Shown: positions 36,925-48,872, counted from the stretch's first letter. The stretch: DNA of 64,000 bases from Typhlomys cinereus (GCA_023101885.1 JALPQD010000101.1:5302100-5366099); one strand, 5' to 3'. Translations and numbers: made by a program. The notes: a model not told the origin generated them from the letters alone.

Positions 36925-37168
36925 AAGCTGGGGAGATGGCTCAGGGGTTAAAGTCTTTGCCTCATAAGCAAAAGGACCTGAGTTCAGATCTCCAGATCCC
37001 ATGTGAAAAAAAAAAAATGTTGCTATGGTGGCAAATTTCAGTTCTGGCCCTGGAAAGCAGAGCCCAGAAAACCCCAGAACAAAGCAATAAGGAGATAGGG
37101 TAATCTAAGATGACTCCTGGTGTCACCTTTGGGCCTCCACAGCACACACACTCAAATGTTCCTCTTGT

Positions 37169-37217
<49 letters not shown>

Positions 37218-37236
37218 GAGGCAAGCACATGCAAAA
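36925..37236 (+). repeat. DIP-like SINE with CA and A-rich tail
   Basis: One of the best-preserved copies: 'gctggggagatggctcaggggttaaagtctttgcctcataagcaaaaggacctgagttcagatctccagatcccatg', an internal A12 run at 37004-37017, 'cctggaaagcagagcccagaaaaccccagaacaaagcaataaggagatag', a (CA)n at 37171-37212 and a terminal A10. Confidence 0.9.
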
Positions 37237-37784
37237 AAAAAAGGATGTAGAAGCAAAACAAAGGGTACTTTAAGTTACATGGAAACGGATGTCCCTGCAA
37301 GACACAGCTCTCGTTCCAAAGGGAGGAAGAGATCACTTACTGTGCGTAACCCTTGAGTGATACATGGACCAGGAACACAGTGATACATGGATCCAGGTTG
37401 CTTTGAACGATGTGTTCTACACAATAGACACGGTCACATGAACGTTCATAGTCATAGAGTAAAGGACAGTCTTAAACCAATGCATTTGCCATCTGTGTGG
37501 ACAGCCCAGCTTGGCAAGCTTCGGCAAAGTGGGACAGTCTCTACTGAGGCCTCACATGCTATCACATGACATTCGTGGCTTTGGGGGTAGTAGAAACTAG
37601 TGGCCCTTTGAGTTAATATATTCCAAAGGTTTTACCTGATAGTTGAAAGGTTGTTAGGCCAGATGCAGAGGTGGGTCATAAATGGCTACAAAGGGGACAA
37701 AAGCTAGGCCAGGAAAACTTGAGCTCTCAAGTTTGGTTCTCAATCTGGGATGTTCCATCTCTGCATAAAAACAAACATCCCTCT
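37237..37784. other. Unique sequence with a short tandem
   Basis: 37358-37398 holds two copies of an 'agtgatacatgga(t)ccagg' unit. Otherwise nothing. Confidence 0.4.
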
Positions 37785-37895
37785 CTTCCTTCCTCTTCTT
37801 CCCTCCTTCCTTCCTCCCTTTCTCCCTCCCTCCCTCCCTCCCTCCCTCCCTCCCTCCCTTCCTTCCTTCCTTCCTTCCTTCCTTTCTTTCTTTTC
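37785..37895 (+). repeat. (TCCC/TTCC)n polypyrimidine tract
   Basis: About 110 bp of C/T. Confidence 0.95.
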
Positions 37896-40540
37896 TATGG
37901 TACTTCAGAGAAAGAAAGAGAGAGAGAGATTCAATGCTATTTTTGTCAGCTATTTTTAAGACTTGTGAATGGCAGAACTCTTTGTTGCCAGCAAATTAGA
38001 CCCAACCTGAGCAGGCTTAGGAGCAATAGGAAAATGGACTGAATCACAGAGGTGACTGAGGAATAGAGAATCCTGGTTTCCTCCAGACAGCTGAGTGGAG
38101 GAGTTCTTTAGGATCCTTGCTGAACATTGCTAGACTGCTTTTTCATTCCTGTCAAATTACATGACCATTCCTTAACAATCCAGCCAACTTCACAGCTACT
38201 AGCCTTACATCTTCCAAAATGTACCTACCAGGGCAGGAAAGTCTGTCTCCCTGTGCAGTTCAAAGGTCTGAGTGGAGTAACGAAGTGTCCTGCCATCAAT
38301 GTGGCAGCAGAAGGAAAGTCATGCTCATACCATAGCTGTGTGTTTGGCACATGAACAAGAGCAGGGCTGTGCCCAGGGGATGGTAGCACCGCTGGGCAAT
38401 TCATCCCCCAACTTTCAGCCTAAGCGCCAAGGCACAGCTGCACAACAGAGTGAAAGCCAGAAACAAAACAAAACATAGGCATCTACTGTTCGTTTCCTTG
38501 TCGGTCAGGAGGATTCTGGAAAAGGCCAGGAGCAGTCATCTATACCCCAAGCGGAAGTAGAATCATGTTTGCCTTTGGGGCAAATGATCCAGCTGGGCTG
38601 ACGCTCAAGTTCATTATTCTGGGTCTAGCCCCTACTTTTTGGATCCTCAAGACTGAATGATTTCATTCTCTTCGCATTCCTGCAGGACTTGCCTTGCCCT
38701 CCCCTTACTGAACCCCATACCCAAGACAGATGGCTGCTTCTGAAGTGGATAAGGACAACACTGTGCCCCAAAGCACAAGAGCTGTGTGGTGGTCTTTTAG
38801 AGCGCTGGGGTCTGTCCCTCTCTGTCCTCTGTCCCAGGTTCATCGTGTGACAGTTCAAAGTCATGAAATCCTGTTGAGAAACACCCATTCCTCCATGGAA
38901 GAGTTTTCTTCTCTCAGCTAGAATAGGTGTGTTGACTTTTCCTCGTCTCTGCAGTTTCAGTGGGTTTCTAAGAATTCCCGTGTAATTCTCATAACAGGAA
39001 TTATTTCTCTTGGCCCCCATTTGTGGCTCTTTCTTAGATCGAATCCAGAGAACCCACTTAGGAAGCCCAGTCACATGCGCAGAAAACACTTCTCTTAGTA
39101 CTGGAGCGGCCGGAGTGAGCATATCTTTCTGTTGGAAGACTCCAGAGCTGTGGGCTGATTCCATGCCACCCTGCCTGTCTGTGCTTTCACCATCTCTCTG
39201 AATGTGGAAAAACAAGGCTTCACAAGCTCCATCTTCCCTGTCTATACTTTCAAGCTTTCAAGGTGGCCTTGGAATTGGCCTTACATGCTGAGACTTCTCC
39301 TCTGGGCTGCTCTTGCAACGCACCCCTGTCCTTACCTAGAACACAGACTCTCTAATTCTGTTGGGTCAGGCTCTGGTTCACCTGCCCGCATCCTGCCGGG
39401 ATCCTCCCCTGCTCCCCCACACCAGCTGCTCCTCCATGTGAAATGCCAGTAGGACACCTTGAGTCTTCCGAGCAAAACCGCCAGCCACCTTGCCATCTTG
39501 CTTAGAGCCGAGAATCCTCACCACAGCTGCAGAAACCCATCCACTCATCTCCCACCCCCTTTGTACTATTTCTACCACTGGCTTGTGCCTTTCCTGACTA
39601 GGACTTTCCCAAGTGCAAGTGATCCTCTCCTGAGGGTCCCAGACTTTGTTCCAGTACTGTCTCCCCAACGAGGTCTAGCATGATGTAAAGCACCACATAT
39701 TTCTCCCCAGTAATTATCATTTTTATGACCAACTCTATTCACTACTTTGTTCACTTGTATTCCCTTAAGAAGGTGAAAATCCCAAGAGGTCACAGACTTT
39801 TTCATGTATTTTAACTTTATTTACCTTATTTTATAATTTGTTGAAAGCTACCTAATATGACCCTAGTCACTACAGACGTATGGTGGGTGTTTAAGATAAA
39901 TACCAAGTGAATTGATTCTTCAATTCTGTTGAATCAGGAGTGGTAGGTAGAATCTCTGAAGTCTAATTCCAAAGAGCAGATGCTTGTATTTCCCCCTCCC
40001 CAAACAGTCACCTGAGAGAGCTGCAGAGGACCCGGCTCACTTGTGGGAATCGTGTAGAAATATGGGAAATAACTGACCAATCACGCAGCAGCAGAGTGAA
40101 GGGTTACGTTTCCATGGGACTATTTGCTTCCAACTGCTCTGGAGGGGTGTGGGGACTTGAGAGAGATTCATGGGTCTTATGTTTGTACCACCACCCGTAC
40201 TTGAACCCAGCAGATGGAATCTACAATCAGATAAGCAAGCACCTGCCCGTCACACTGCCAGACAGAAGACCAGATGTGACTGCTGTCCCATCATTCAGAA
40301 AGACCCCCTGTTTTCCTAGTTTAAAGTCAAACCGTTTCCTGCCCGGGCATACACTCAGACAGAAGATGGTTCAAAGAATATCAGTGCATCAGGAAAAAGG
40401 ACCCGATACAGAAGGCAAGGAACTGAATGTGTAGAAACGCCTTTGATTTATGTCAAGCTTGAATGACTGAAATGGTTATCAGTCACGATGTGCGGAGTGA
40501 TGTGGGAAGGGGCCCTTTTTTGTCTACTGCCTAAATCATA
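37896..40540. other. Long stretch, essentially repeat-free
   Basis: Only a faint B1-like scrap at 38521-38600 ('aaggccaggagcagtcatctataccccaagcgg'). The longest non-repeat open frame in the window (minus strand, 38625-39215, 196 codons) lies here. Its composition is unremarkable, it has no recognisable domain, and overlapping frames are open on the plus strand, so I do not call it a gene. Confidence 0.4.
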
Positions 40541-40559
40541 AGGGCTTCTTGCTTCCAGG

Positions 40560-41120
40560 GTCACCCTGCTCCCTCCTTGGAGCCGAAGTTGATAGGGCAC
40601 AGTTTCTTCAGCCTCTGCAGACCCTTGGGATCAGTTAGCATCGCCCGGCAGCAGGCTCCCCCCGCAGGAGGAGGCTGGTCTGCTGAAAGTCCTCCAGCAG
40701 CCTGTGACTCATTCTCCAAGGCCACTGCGCTCCCCGCCATCCACCATCAGGGGCCATATTTTATGTCCTTCGTCCCTCTCATACATCAACTTGTGACAAA
40801 TGCAAGAGGAAACTTTCCAGAAAAAAATAAGTTTATCTGCGCAAACCCCCCACGATACCCCAGGGCAATTCATTATTTTTCAATTAAATTTACTGCTGGT
40901 TGGCAGTTGCCTTGTTTTAATTTTCTGCTGTTTGTTTACTGAGCAGGGAAACACATAATAGAAGGCATAATAAAAGTCAGATTGAGTTAATTAAACGCGG
41001 AACCAGGAAACTCTAACTCTGTCTTTCCAATGGTTTTCTCATTCGATCCCCTTGAAAAAACATCATTTTTAGCAGAAATGTATTTTGACATTTGCAATGC
41101 GTTATTCATTTGTGTCACTC
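40560..41120. promoter_or_regulatory. Candidate non-coding regulatory element
   Basis: A repeat-free segment with several perfect transcription-factor-type words close together: AP-1 TGACTCA at 40705-40711, homeodomain-type CAATTAAATT at 40881-40890, a forkhead TGTTTAC at 40933-40939 and TTAATTAA at 40987-40994. Such words also arise by chance, so this is an inference from clustering and the absence of repeats. Conservation in other mammals is untested. Confidence 0.3.
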
Positions 41121-41154
41121 AGAAAAGAAAAGGAAGCTGACATTAGTCCTCAAT

Positions 41155-41665
41155 AGTGTGCATGAGGGTGGAGATGTGTGTGGGTGTATGATACATGTGT
41201 GATATGTGTGATGCATGCGTGCGGTGCATGTTTGTATGATGTGTGTAGTGTGTGTGATGGATGTGTGTGATGAGTGTGTATGTGATATGTGTGGTTTGTG
41301 TGATGCATGTGTGTGATGTGTATGTGTGTGATGTGTGCATATGTAATGACTGTGTATGTATGTGATGTGTGTGTGAAGTATATATGTGATGTGGTATGAT
41401 GCATTTGTGTGAGGTATGTGTATATAGTGTGTGTGTTCTGTATGCGCGTGATGTATGTGTCGTGCATGTGATACATGTATGTGATGAGTATGCAATATGA
41501 ATGTATATGATAAATGTGTGATATGTGTGTGCGGTGTGGTATTTGTGATGTGTGTGATGTGTGTGTGCATGTGTTATGTGGGCAGTGTAGGGGTGTGGGT
41601 GATGTGTGTGCAGTGTGTGTGTGTGTGTGCGCATGCAATGTGTGTGTGTGTGTATGTGTACGTAC
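41155..41665 (+). repeat. TG-rich variable repeat with GTGTGATG units
   Basis: About 510 bp dominated by 'tgtgtgatg' and 'tgtatgtg' words, denser TG near the right end (41600-41660). The His/Thr-rich open frames on the minus strand (up to 215 codons) are artefacts. Confidence 0.95.
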
Positions 41666-42470
41666 TGTAGGGGTTGTAGTATTGAGAACCCCAAACACTT
41701 AAACCAATGTGGAAAGCTGTCAGGGTCCCCTGGAGATCTTTGGTGATTGCAATGGCTAGGGTATATGAGGAGGGAGTGCAGAATAGCCACTGTAATTAGT
41801 CATCTAATTACATTCTAAAGATGACTTCAAGTCATCTTTAGAAACCCTTTGATGCCAGCCCTGTGATTACAGTGATTTTTGCTTGCAGAATACCAGCTTC
41901 TCAAAAGCAAAAACAAAATACAAACCTATAACCAGTTGCTGTGGGGGGTTGGGGTAGGCAATGAACTGAGAAATACACAAAATGCAGTGGAGTTTCCTGG
42001 GTCACATCTGCCATGTGTATACAAAACACACTTCAATCTAGAACTTCAAAGGGCTTAGGGATTTAGGGAAAAGTAAACTTCTGTGCATCTTATGGGGTTT
42101 AACCACATACATTCAATTAAAGTATATATTATTTTCCAGACTCATGGTTGGATTTTCATGTGCCAGAGTTACTTGGAAAGTACAATTTTCGTGGGGACCC
42201 TTCTGTGAATCTCTAAGTAATTCTCAGTCACAGTATACAGACGTCCCATTTCAAGACAAAAGCAAACTTTTGCCCATTATTTTGTCAACAAAATGCAAAT
42301 CTGTTGTTTTGTAGGTTTTGTTTTCAAATTGATTTCTTCCATTGTTTTATTTTACTATTATATTGCACAATATATCACATTTTATTACATTAATCTCATG
42401 TTGTGTTACACATATCCTGAAAGATGTAGAAGAACTAACATTCAATTCTGAATCAAAAAATTAATTGTCG
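41666..42470. other. Unique sequence, no feature recognised
   Basis: Contains a local self-complementary stretch at about 41814-41842 ('aaagatgacttcaagtcatctt'), a short perfect palindrome. No gene. Confidence 0.45.
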
Positions 42471-42680
42471 GGGGCTAAAGAGGTGGCTCAGGGATTAAGC
42501 CTCTGCCTTGCAGGCAGAAGGTCCTGAGTTCGGATCCTAGACCCCACGTATAGACACCGGGCGGAAGCGGGGACGGCCTGCGTTTCTGGTCCTGGTAGGG
42601 CGGAGCCTGTGAATCCCCCGGGCAGAGTAAACAAGGAGGAGGTGGAGGCATCCATGGTGGTTCCCAAATTCGCCCGTGGT

Positions 42681-42718
<38 letters not shown>

Positions 42719-42740
42719 TGAATAAATAAAAAAAATTTTA
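42471..42740 (+). repeat. DIP-like SINE, GC-rich subtype
   Basis: 'gggctaaagaggtggctcagggattaagcctctgccttgcaggcagaaggtcctgagttcggatcctagaccccacgtatagac...' then 'ggtcctggtagggcggagcctgtgaatccccc', CA tail at 42684-42715 and 'aattgaataaataaaaaaa'. Its diagnostic bases differ from the common copies and match 55230-55493, so it belongs to a distinct, GC-richer and probably younger subfamily. Confidence 0.88.
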
Positions 42741-42879
42741 AAAAATTAATTTTCATCCTAATTGTTAAGCAACATTCAGAAATAATTTTCGGAGTTTTCT
42801 TGATGAACTGGAGAGAGCTGACCCAGTGCTTAGGCATACTGGCAGATTAACAACTGCTAAGCTAGGAAGTGTGTCCTTC

Positions 42880-43375
42880 TGTCATAGTTTGAATGTGGGT
42901 TGTCTTGAACAGGCTCGTGTGTTTGCATCCTTAGTTGTTGTTAATGCTTGGGAAGGTCCTGGTACCTTTAGGAGGAAGGTAAGCCCCAGGGGCCTTGAGG
43001 ATGGGTAGTCCTGCCCTGCTTCCACTTGCAGTCTGCTGCCTGCTTTTTTGGCCTCAATGATGACAGACATCACCTAAGCTGCCTCCATCCTCTGCTGCAT
43101 GTCATGTTTTTCCACCATAATGGACTCTATCCCCCCTGGAGCAGTAAGTCCAATGAATCTCCCTCTTCTCCCTTTAAGTTGCTTGAGTCTGAATATTGTC
43201 TCACAACAGCAGAAAGAATAACTGTGACACCCTCTCTCACAATCCCTATAGATATAGTGAGGCCCATTCCTTTGGCTCCTAATGTTGGTATGAACTCTTT
43301 TGCCAAACTGGTGATGTAACTGAGTGCTATAAACAAGGATTAACCTTCTGTTCTCATGTGTTGTTTGAGTCACGT
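42880..43375 (+). repeat. Rodent repeat, family C
   Basis: 'catagtttgaatgtgggttgtc...tggtacctttaggaggaagg...tccaccataatggactctatcccccctgg...cttctccctttaagttgcttgagtc...ctcacaacagcagaaagaataactg' matches a common rodent mid-repeat layout ('gtttgaatgtgaaatg...ccatgatggactgtatcccc...ttaagttgcttcttgtc...cacagcaatgagaaaagtaac'). Family name not assigned. Confidence 0.65.
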
Positions 43376-43604
43376 ATTTATGTCAGCAACAGAAGAAAAA
43401 CTAGAACAGAATTTGGTTGCACAGAAGTAGGATCTTGCTCCTAAAACTATGGGACTACTGTATCTTTTTTAGCTATTTTATTGGAGAAATGTGTAAATGT
43501 TTGAGGACTTTGAAGCCAAGGGTTAGAAAATCCATTGAGTAAAGCTTAGTGGGCACCATGTCTACTAATACCTTCTTAAGTTATGATTAATATTCACACT
43601 TTTT

Positions 43605-43750
43605 GCATTTATGTATTTAACTTGTATGTGCATTTATGTATGGAATTCAAAGGAAAACCTGTGGGAGTCCATCTCCCATGTGGGTTAAAGGGATTGAACT
43701 CAAGTCTCAGGCAAGCACCCTCACCTACTGAGTCATCTCACCAGACCATT
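43605..43750 (-). repeat. B2/B3-type SINE
   Basis: 'gcatttatgtatggaattcaaaggaaaacctgtgggagtccatctcccatgtgggttaaagggattgaactcaagtctcaggcaagcaccctcacctactgagtcatctcaccagacc' is the antisense of a B2/B3-type body and head. Confidence 0.75.
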
Positions 43751-43792
43751 TTAGACATGATTTTAACATTTTCAAGTCTTAAAATTAATTTG

Positions 43793-43847
43793 GGACTGGG
43801 ACCTGACTCAGTGGTAAAGCACTTGCTTAGCATGTGCATGATACTGG
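43793..43847 (+). repeat. ID-like SINE, truncated
   Basis: 'gggactgggacctgactcagtggtaaagcacttgcttagcatgtgcatg' is the head of an ID element (tRNA-Ala-type). It is cut off where the family A repeat begins. Confidence 0.7.
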
Positions 43848-44400
43848 CTATCACAGTTACTCTGCATGATGCAGATAAATTCATGACAAAACAGCCTATG
43901 GGAATCAAGGAGTTTATTTTGACTTGAGATTGTCCAGTTACAGTTCCTAGTCCAGCTTGGCAGAAAAGTTCATACCAACACCAGGGCTCAAGGGATCTGG
44001 TCATACCACATCCACAACATTGTTGAAAGGGAGGCTGCCAACTTGTCAGATAGCATGTCTAGGTACTTATACCAAAGAACCAACTCCCTTGAACTAGTTA
44101 AAGAAGTATGGCAAAGAGCTCATGTTCATGGAATTTACTGGTCTTACCAGTTTGGTTCAGGAGCTGAACAGCTCAGAAGTCTCAGTCTGGTGCTGAAGAA
44201 TGCCAAACTTCATTATGTTAGCTTCCTCCATTGTGTCCATCTGCCCAGGACTACTCCCACTCACCATGGGTTGAGTTTTTTCTCATCAATTAGAATATCT
44301 GTAAATTATTTACAAATGTGCCCGGAGGTATATTCGATTGTCAAGTTGACATCTGTACCTAACTATCACACTGGAATTAACCTACAGCATCACTTGAAAG
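43848..44400 (+). repeat. Mid-size rodent repeat, family A copy 2
   Basis: Starts 'cacagttactctgcatgatgcagataaattcatgac', the same opening as the copy at 55680, and ends near 'tcaagttgacatctgtacctaactatcac'. The word 'tatcac' occurs on both sides of the element (just before 43850 and at 44365-44370), a possible short target duplication. Confidence 0.6.
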
Positions 44401-45229
44401 TGACATCAGTTAACATGGCAAAAAAAAAAAAAGGGCCATCTGTAAATTCTCTTCCCCATGAAAGCCAGGAGAAGGCTTGTAAAGTTAGATCAACTCTTTA
44501 GAACATTGCGCATCCATCAAAGGTCCACCAATTCAGAAAATAGGTTACAGCATTTGAATTGTGGACAGAGCAGCAAGCCTGGTGGACAGAAAGCCTTAGG
44601 AGTTGCAGATACTTAGATTCTCATCTTTGCTCCTCAGCTTTATAGAGCTTAAAAAATCTAAAATGCATGAAAGTAAGCTTGACATCCAATGGAAAAGGCA
44701 GATGAAGATAAAAAACGTCTTCCAAGAAGCACTTCCTGCTTGCCGGTTCTCCAGAAAGCCCACTGTAAAGGCTATCTTAACTGCACTGACTTAGAACTGT
44801 CCAGGATGAGGAGGACCTTGCCCAAAAGCATTTCTGAAAATGATCAAACGCTGAATTTTGAAAGACTAAGCAAGAAGTTTGAGACGAAAAATCTAAGGTC
44901 TAAATGTTCAGTGGGGCTTCATAAGGCTGTGACATCTGTCAGGGGGTCAGGAAGGCCACTCGAATGTACAGGATTGTGTACATGACACAGGCTATAAGCA
45001 TGTTGGATGGTGGGAAGGGGTGAGAAGACCTTTTCCTTTCACCGTTGGTTGACCTTGAAGCTTCGTGCTAGCAGGAAATAAAAACTAAGGCACTGGTCAT
45101 AAATCACAGCCTCAACATGCACACAAGGCCCAACAACAAACACGAGGCGATTTATTGGTCACAGGCATCTCAATAAATCTCTCCTTAGTCAACAGCTAAC
45201 CACTGCAGTAATCAAGCAAGAAATCAGTG
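44401..45229. other. Unique sequence, no feature recognised
   Basis: An A12 run at 44420-44431. Open frames at 44603-44794 and 44689-44985 overlap each other and have no recognisable domain. Confidence 0.4.
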
Positions 45230-45560
45230 GTAATCGTGATAAGAGTGCAGACTGTACTGGGTTACCTCTAAAGTGCTTGTCCTACAGGTGAAAGAACTGG
45301 ACTTCAGGTCCCCAGATGACATGCAAATGCCAAGCACAATGGCATAAGTGTTTGTAATTCCTGAGTGTCTACGGGAAACAAGAGGAGGAAACTCAGGGCT
45401 AGCTGGCCTGGCTCAGTGCAAGAGCTTGAAGTGACCTGGTTTCAAAGAAGGTAGAAAGGTGAGGGGTGACACCTGAAAGATGTCCTTTACCTCTTCATGT
45501 GGGCACATGCACACCCACATCCCACCCACATACACACATCATACACACACATGCAAAAGG
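45230..45560 (+). repeat. Composite tRNA-headed SINE
   Basis: Degraded head, 'gtttgtaattcctgagtgtctacgggaaacaagaggagg', 'ggctagctggcctggctcagtgcaagagcttgaag', 'ggtgaggggtgacacctgaaagatgtcctttacctc' and a CA-rich tail to 45555. Confidence 0.65.
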
Positions 45561-45807
45561 AAAAGAACAATAAAAAAATACTAGGGAAGGAGGAAGGAGA
45601 ATTTCCAAGACATTTTACTGAACTCTCTGCAGAGAAATAGAACCCCGTGTAAACAGGAACATCATCGAATATCTAGAATAAACCTAGATGGTGTAGTCTA
45701 CTATATATGTCGGCTAAATAGTACATATGTGCATGTATTTGTGTATGCATGCGTGTACGTGTGCGCATATGTGTACACATGTATTTACACATATGTATAT
45801 TTATGTG

Positions 45808-46172
45808 TATGCGACACAGTTGCTCTTCTTTCTGTTGTTGTGGGACAACACTCATGCAGCCAGCTGGTTTATTTGGCTTGTGGTTCCAGGAGGGAGATAG
45901 AGTCCATTATGGTAGAAAATGCACGGCAGGCGGTAGAAGCTGGAGGCAGCTCAGCTCACTGCAGCCATCACGGAGACAGGGAGAAGCGAACTGCAAACTG
46001 TAAGAGCAAACTGTTATTGGAAGCAGGGCAAGGTTATCCCGCTTCAAGGTCCGCCTCTATGACACGCCTTCCTCTAGGAAACTCCACCTCCTGAAGGTGC
46101 CAGGACCCCAAACTAACAGCTCAGGATGCAAGCACATGACCCTGTGGGGGACGGCTTCCATTCAAACCATAA
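45808..46172 (+). repeat. Mid-size rodent repeat, family B copy 2
   Basis: 'tctttctgttgttgtggg...ggtttatttggcttgtggttccaggagggagatagagtccattatgg...cttcctctaggaaactccacctcctgaaggtgcc...catgaccctgtgggggacggcttccattcaaaccataac'. Same ends as 3058-3422. Confidence 0.7.
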
Positions 46173-47639
46173 CAGTACGTATTTGTAATAACCTTCAGCT
46201 CCTGGAAGTTAATGAACAAAGCAACAGATTAAATCAAGGACAAGAGAAAATGGTGTGATCAAAGGACAGAGTGAACAAAAGATATGTAAAAAGCTTCCTC
46301 TGTTTTATGGCAAACATTTTTCTTTTCACAAGCAGAAGGACTACATTCCAAATACATTCCAAATACTATATCCTAAAGTAATGATAAAAAATATGGCATA
46401 ATAGTAGACCAGTGACAAGCTCATTTATCATCATTACAAAGTAGTTATGCACAGCATAGAATTATGTGTGATTTGTAAGAGGCACAGCAGGGGTGTCTAA
46501 ATCAACATGACTGCAAACATGTGAACTATGTGCACTGCTACCAAGTCAAGATGGCCAGGTCACCCTGTGCGATCAGAAATGTTCAGCTCTGTTATAATCT
46601 CCTGGGACCACCTTCGTGTTGTAGGATATTGTTAATCATCATATTTTCATGCATGTAGTGACTATAGGGAGATGAATGAAGGATTTGTTGTTGAAATTGG
46701 CTTACGTGATTATGGGCATCAAGAAACCTCATAGTCTGCTATTTCCAAGTGGGAGAACCAGGACAGTCAGTAGAATAGTGCGGTCTGAGCCCAAATGTCT
46801 GAGAACTGGTACACACTGCCGCAGTGCCCAGTGTCCAGGAGTCTTTCAAGCAGGAGCTCTGATGATTAAGATTGCTGGGAGAAAACCCCAGTAGCAAAGT
46901 GGATTGTCTCCTTGTAAATTGCTGGCCAAGGAGGTCGCTGCGGCATCCAGACCACAAAGGCTACTGTCACTGCTGTTTTCTTTCTTTCTTTTTTTTTAAT
47001 GTATTAACTTTAAAAAAAAAAAAACTGTTACTTCAAATAAAAACTGAAAATATGAGTCGAGTTTATAATACTGTGCAGGAAGAACATTCCCAAACCATTT
47101 GGTCCCTGTGTATTTCTGTCTTTGTATGTTGTGGAATGCTCTGTGAGGCTGCGTTTCTGTTTATGGTTTGGGAATTTTGCCACCGCTGTTAGTTGTTTGC
47201 TGCACCCAGATAGCAAATCCCTATTGCTGAAGACACCACACGCTGGCTACCGGATGTGGAGGAATTAAGTTGAGACCGAGTTCATCCGTGAGATGAACTG
47301 CTAATGCTGGAGGGACTGTATGGTGAAGCTGTATTCATTTTTGGTGGGAACTCCAGTGTGCTGAAATTTTGGGTAATTTTATTGCTTTTGATTCACCTAA
47401 TACTCCTGTAAGTAACCTCTACATCCTCCTTGTTTTAACAGATGGGATTGCTTCTTTAATCCGTTATCTCTTCCCTGGCCTGCATGAATTGACATCTGTG
47501 CTATCTACCCAGCAAAAGTCACGCAACACCTATAAATCATCAAAATTAATAAGCTTCATTACTCCAGTTGTTCAGTCCAAGTTCGATATCAAATGTAGAT
47601 TTCATCTCTATATTACAAATAGAAAATAGTGACTATTTT
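46173..47639. other. Unique sequence, no feature recognised
   Basis: A 12-bp tandem ('ccaaatacattccaaatac') at 46345-46370 and T/A runs at 46988-47025. No repeat family or gene identified. Confidence 0.4.
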
Positions 47640-48180
47640 AAAATATATATCATCATAAGTAATCAAATACATGATCATAAATCTAGCAAAAGAATGTGCT
47701 TCAAGATCTTCTTGTTAGAAAAATTAAGGAAAATTAAATGAGACTTGAATAGATAAAAGATATATCATGATCATTAATTGAAAAACTCAATATCGCAAGG
47801 AAATTGATTTTTCCCAAGATGATTTATAGACCTGGCGTAATCTCAGTAAAAATTACAACTCTTTGTGAAACTTAAGTGAATTTTTCTAATATGTATAAGG
47901 AAATTCCAAGGAGTTAGGAATGCAATATTTGTGAAAACATGGAAAAAATTGGAACCATAGAACGAAACATAACAAAGAATTTAGAAAATGACCTGTGGAT
48001 TCATGACAAATGTGAAATTCTGCAGCGATAAGAAAATAGCAGTATTTTCAATAAATGGTGCCAGGGAAGCTCTGTTCCCATATTGAAAATATACTTGTAA
48101 TTCATGTCTCCTAAAAATGAATTTCTCATATATCATAAATCAACACATTAAAGATTAGAGCATACAAGCTTTCAGAAGTG
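47640..48180 (+). mobile_element. Old L1 ORF2 fragment
   Basis: 'ttttcaataaatggtgccaggg' corresponds to the L1 ORF2 block encoding FNKWCW/FNKWC, and 'aattgatttttcccaagatgatttatagacctggcgtaatctcagtaaaaattac' to the conserved block upstream of it (compare 62453-62500 in the young L1). Heavily mutated. Confidence 0.65.
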
Positions 48181-48217
48181 TTCCCTTAACTCTTGTTTTT
48201 AGGCATTTTATTAGCAT

Positions 48218-48352
48218 ATTGGACCAGCAAGATAGTTCAGTGGATAAAGTGCCTGCTTGCAAACATAGAGACTTGAGTTCTATCCCCAGAAGCCCATCAG
48301 GTAGAAGGAAAGGATTTCTGAAAGTTGTTTTGTGACTTTCATCCATACAAAT

Positions 48353-48418
<66 letters not shown>

Positions 48419-48465
48419 TCTCTCTCTCTGTATGTGTGTCTACCTCTCATAAAATAAATACATTT
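48218..48465 (+). repeat. tRNA-headed SINE with long (TC)n
   Basis: 'ggaccagcaagatagttcagtggataaagtgcctgcttgcaaacatagagacttgagttctatccccag', then (TC)n at 48354-48430 and 'cataaaataaatac'. Third copy of the (TC)n/AATAAATA class. Confidence 0.75.
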
Positions 48466-48688
48466 TTAAAGACATTAATCAGCATGTTCTATAGGAGTGG
48501 ATATAAACCATACATTGTTTTGGATAAATGAAGTTGGAATGGTTGAATCACATGGGAGATATATATTACCTTCTTAAGAAAATGGGAAATTCTCTGCAGT
48601 GCATCTCTGAATTACCACTTCCATCAGTATAGGGTAAGACTTCCTTGTCCATTGCATGAAAATACTTGATAGATGCAATATTTTTTAT

Positions 48689-48689
<1 letters not shown>

Positions 48690-48729
<40 letters not shown>

Positions 48730-48872
48730 GGCACATGTGTGGAGGCAAGAGGGCAAGAGGACAACTCACAGGAGTCTTTTTTCCATTATTATGTAGGTTC
48801 AGGGTATCAGTCTCAAGTCATCAGGCTTGGCAGCAAGCAGCTTTACCCATTGAGCCATCTTGCCAGCTGGTA
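48690..48872 (-). repeat. B2/B3-type SINE
   Basis: (CA)n at 48690-48727, then the antisense body 'ggcacatgtgtggaggcaagagggcaagaggacaactcacaggagtc' and head 'cagcttggcagcaagcagctttacccattgagccatcttgccagc'. Confidence 0.75.

Noticed and set aside
36925..37000. tRNA gene
   Set aside because: The tRNA-like A- and B-box words belong to a SINE head. There is no cloverleaf with matching acceptor arms, and the same head recurs with its body at many places.
38625..39215. 196-codon open frame on the minus strand
   Set aside because: It is the longest non-repeat frame, but it has no recognisable domain, no promoter or polyadenylation pair, and overlapping open frames on the plus strand. One such frame is expected by chance in 64 kb.
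41143..41790. 215-codon His/Thr-rich open frame
   Set aside because: Translation of the TG-rich repeat, not a protein.
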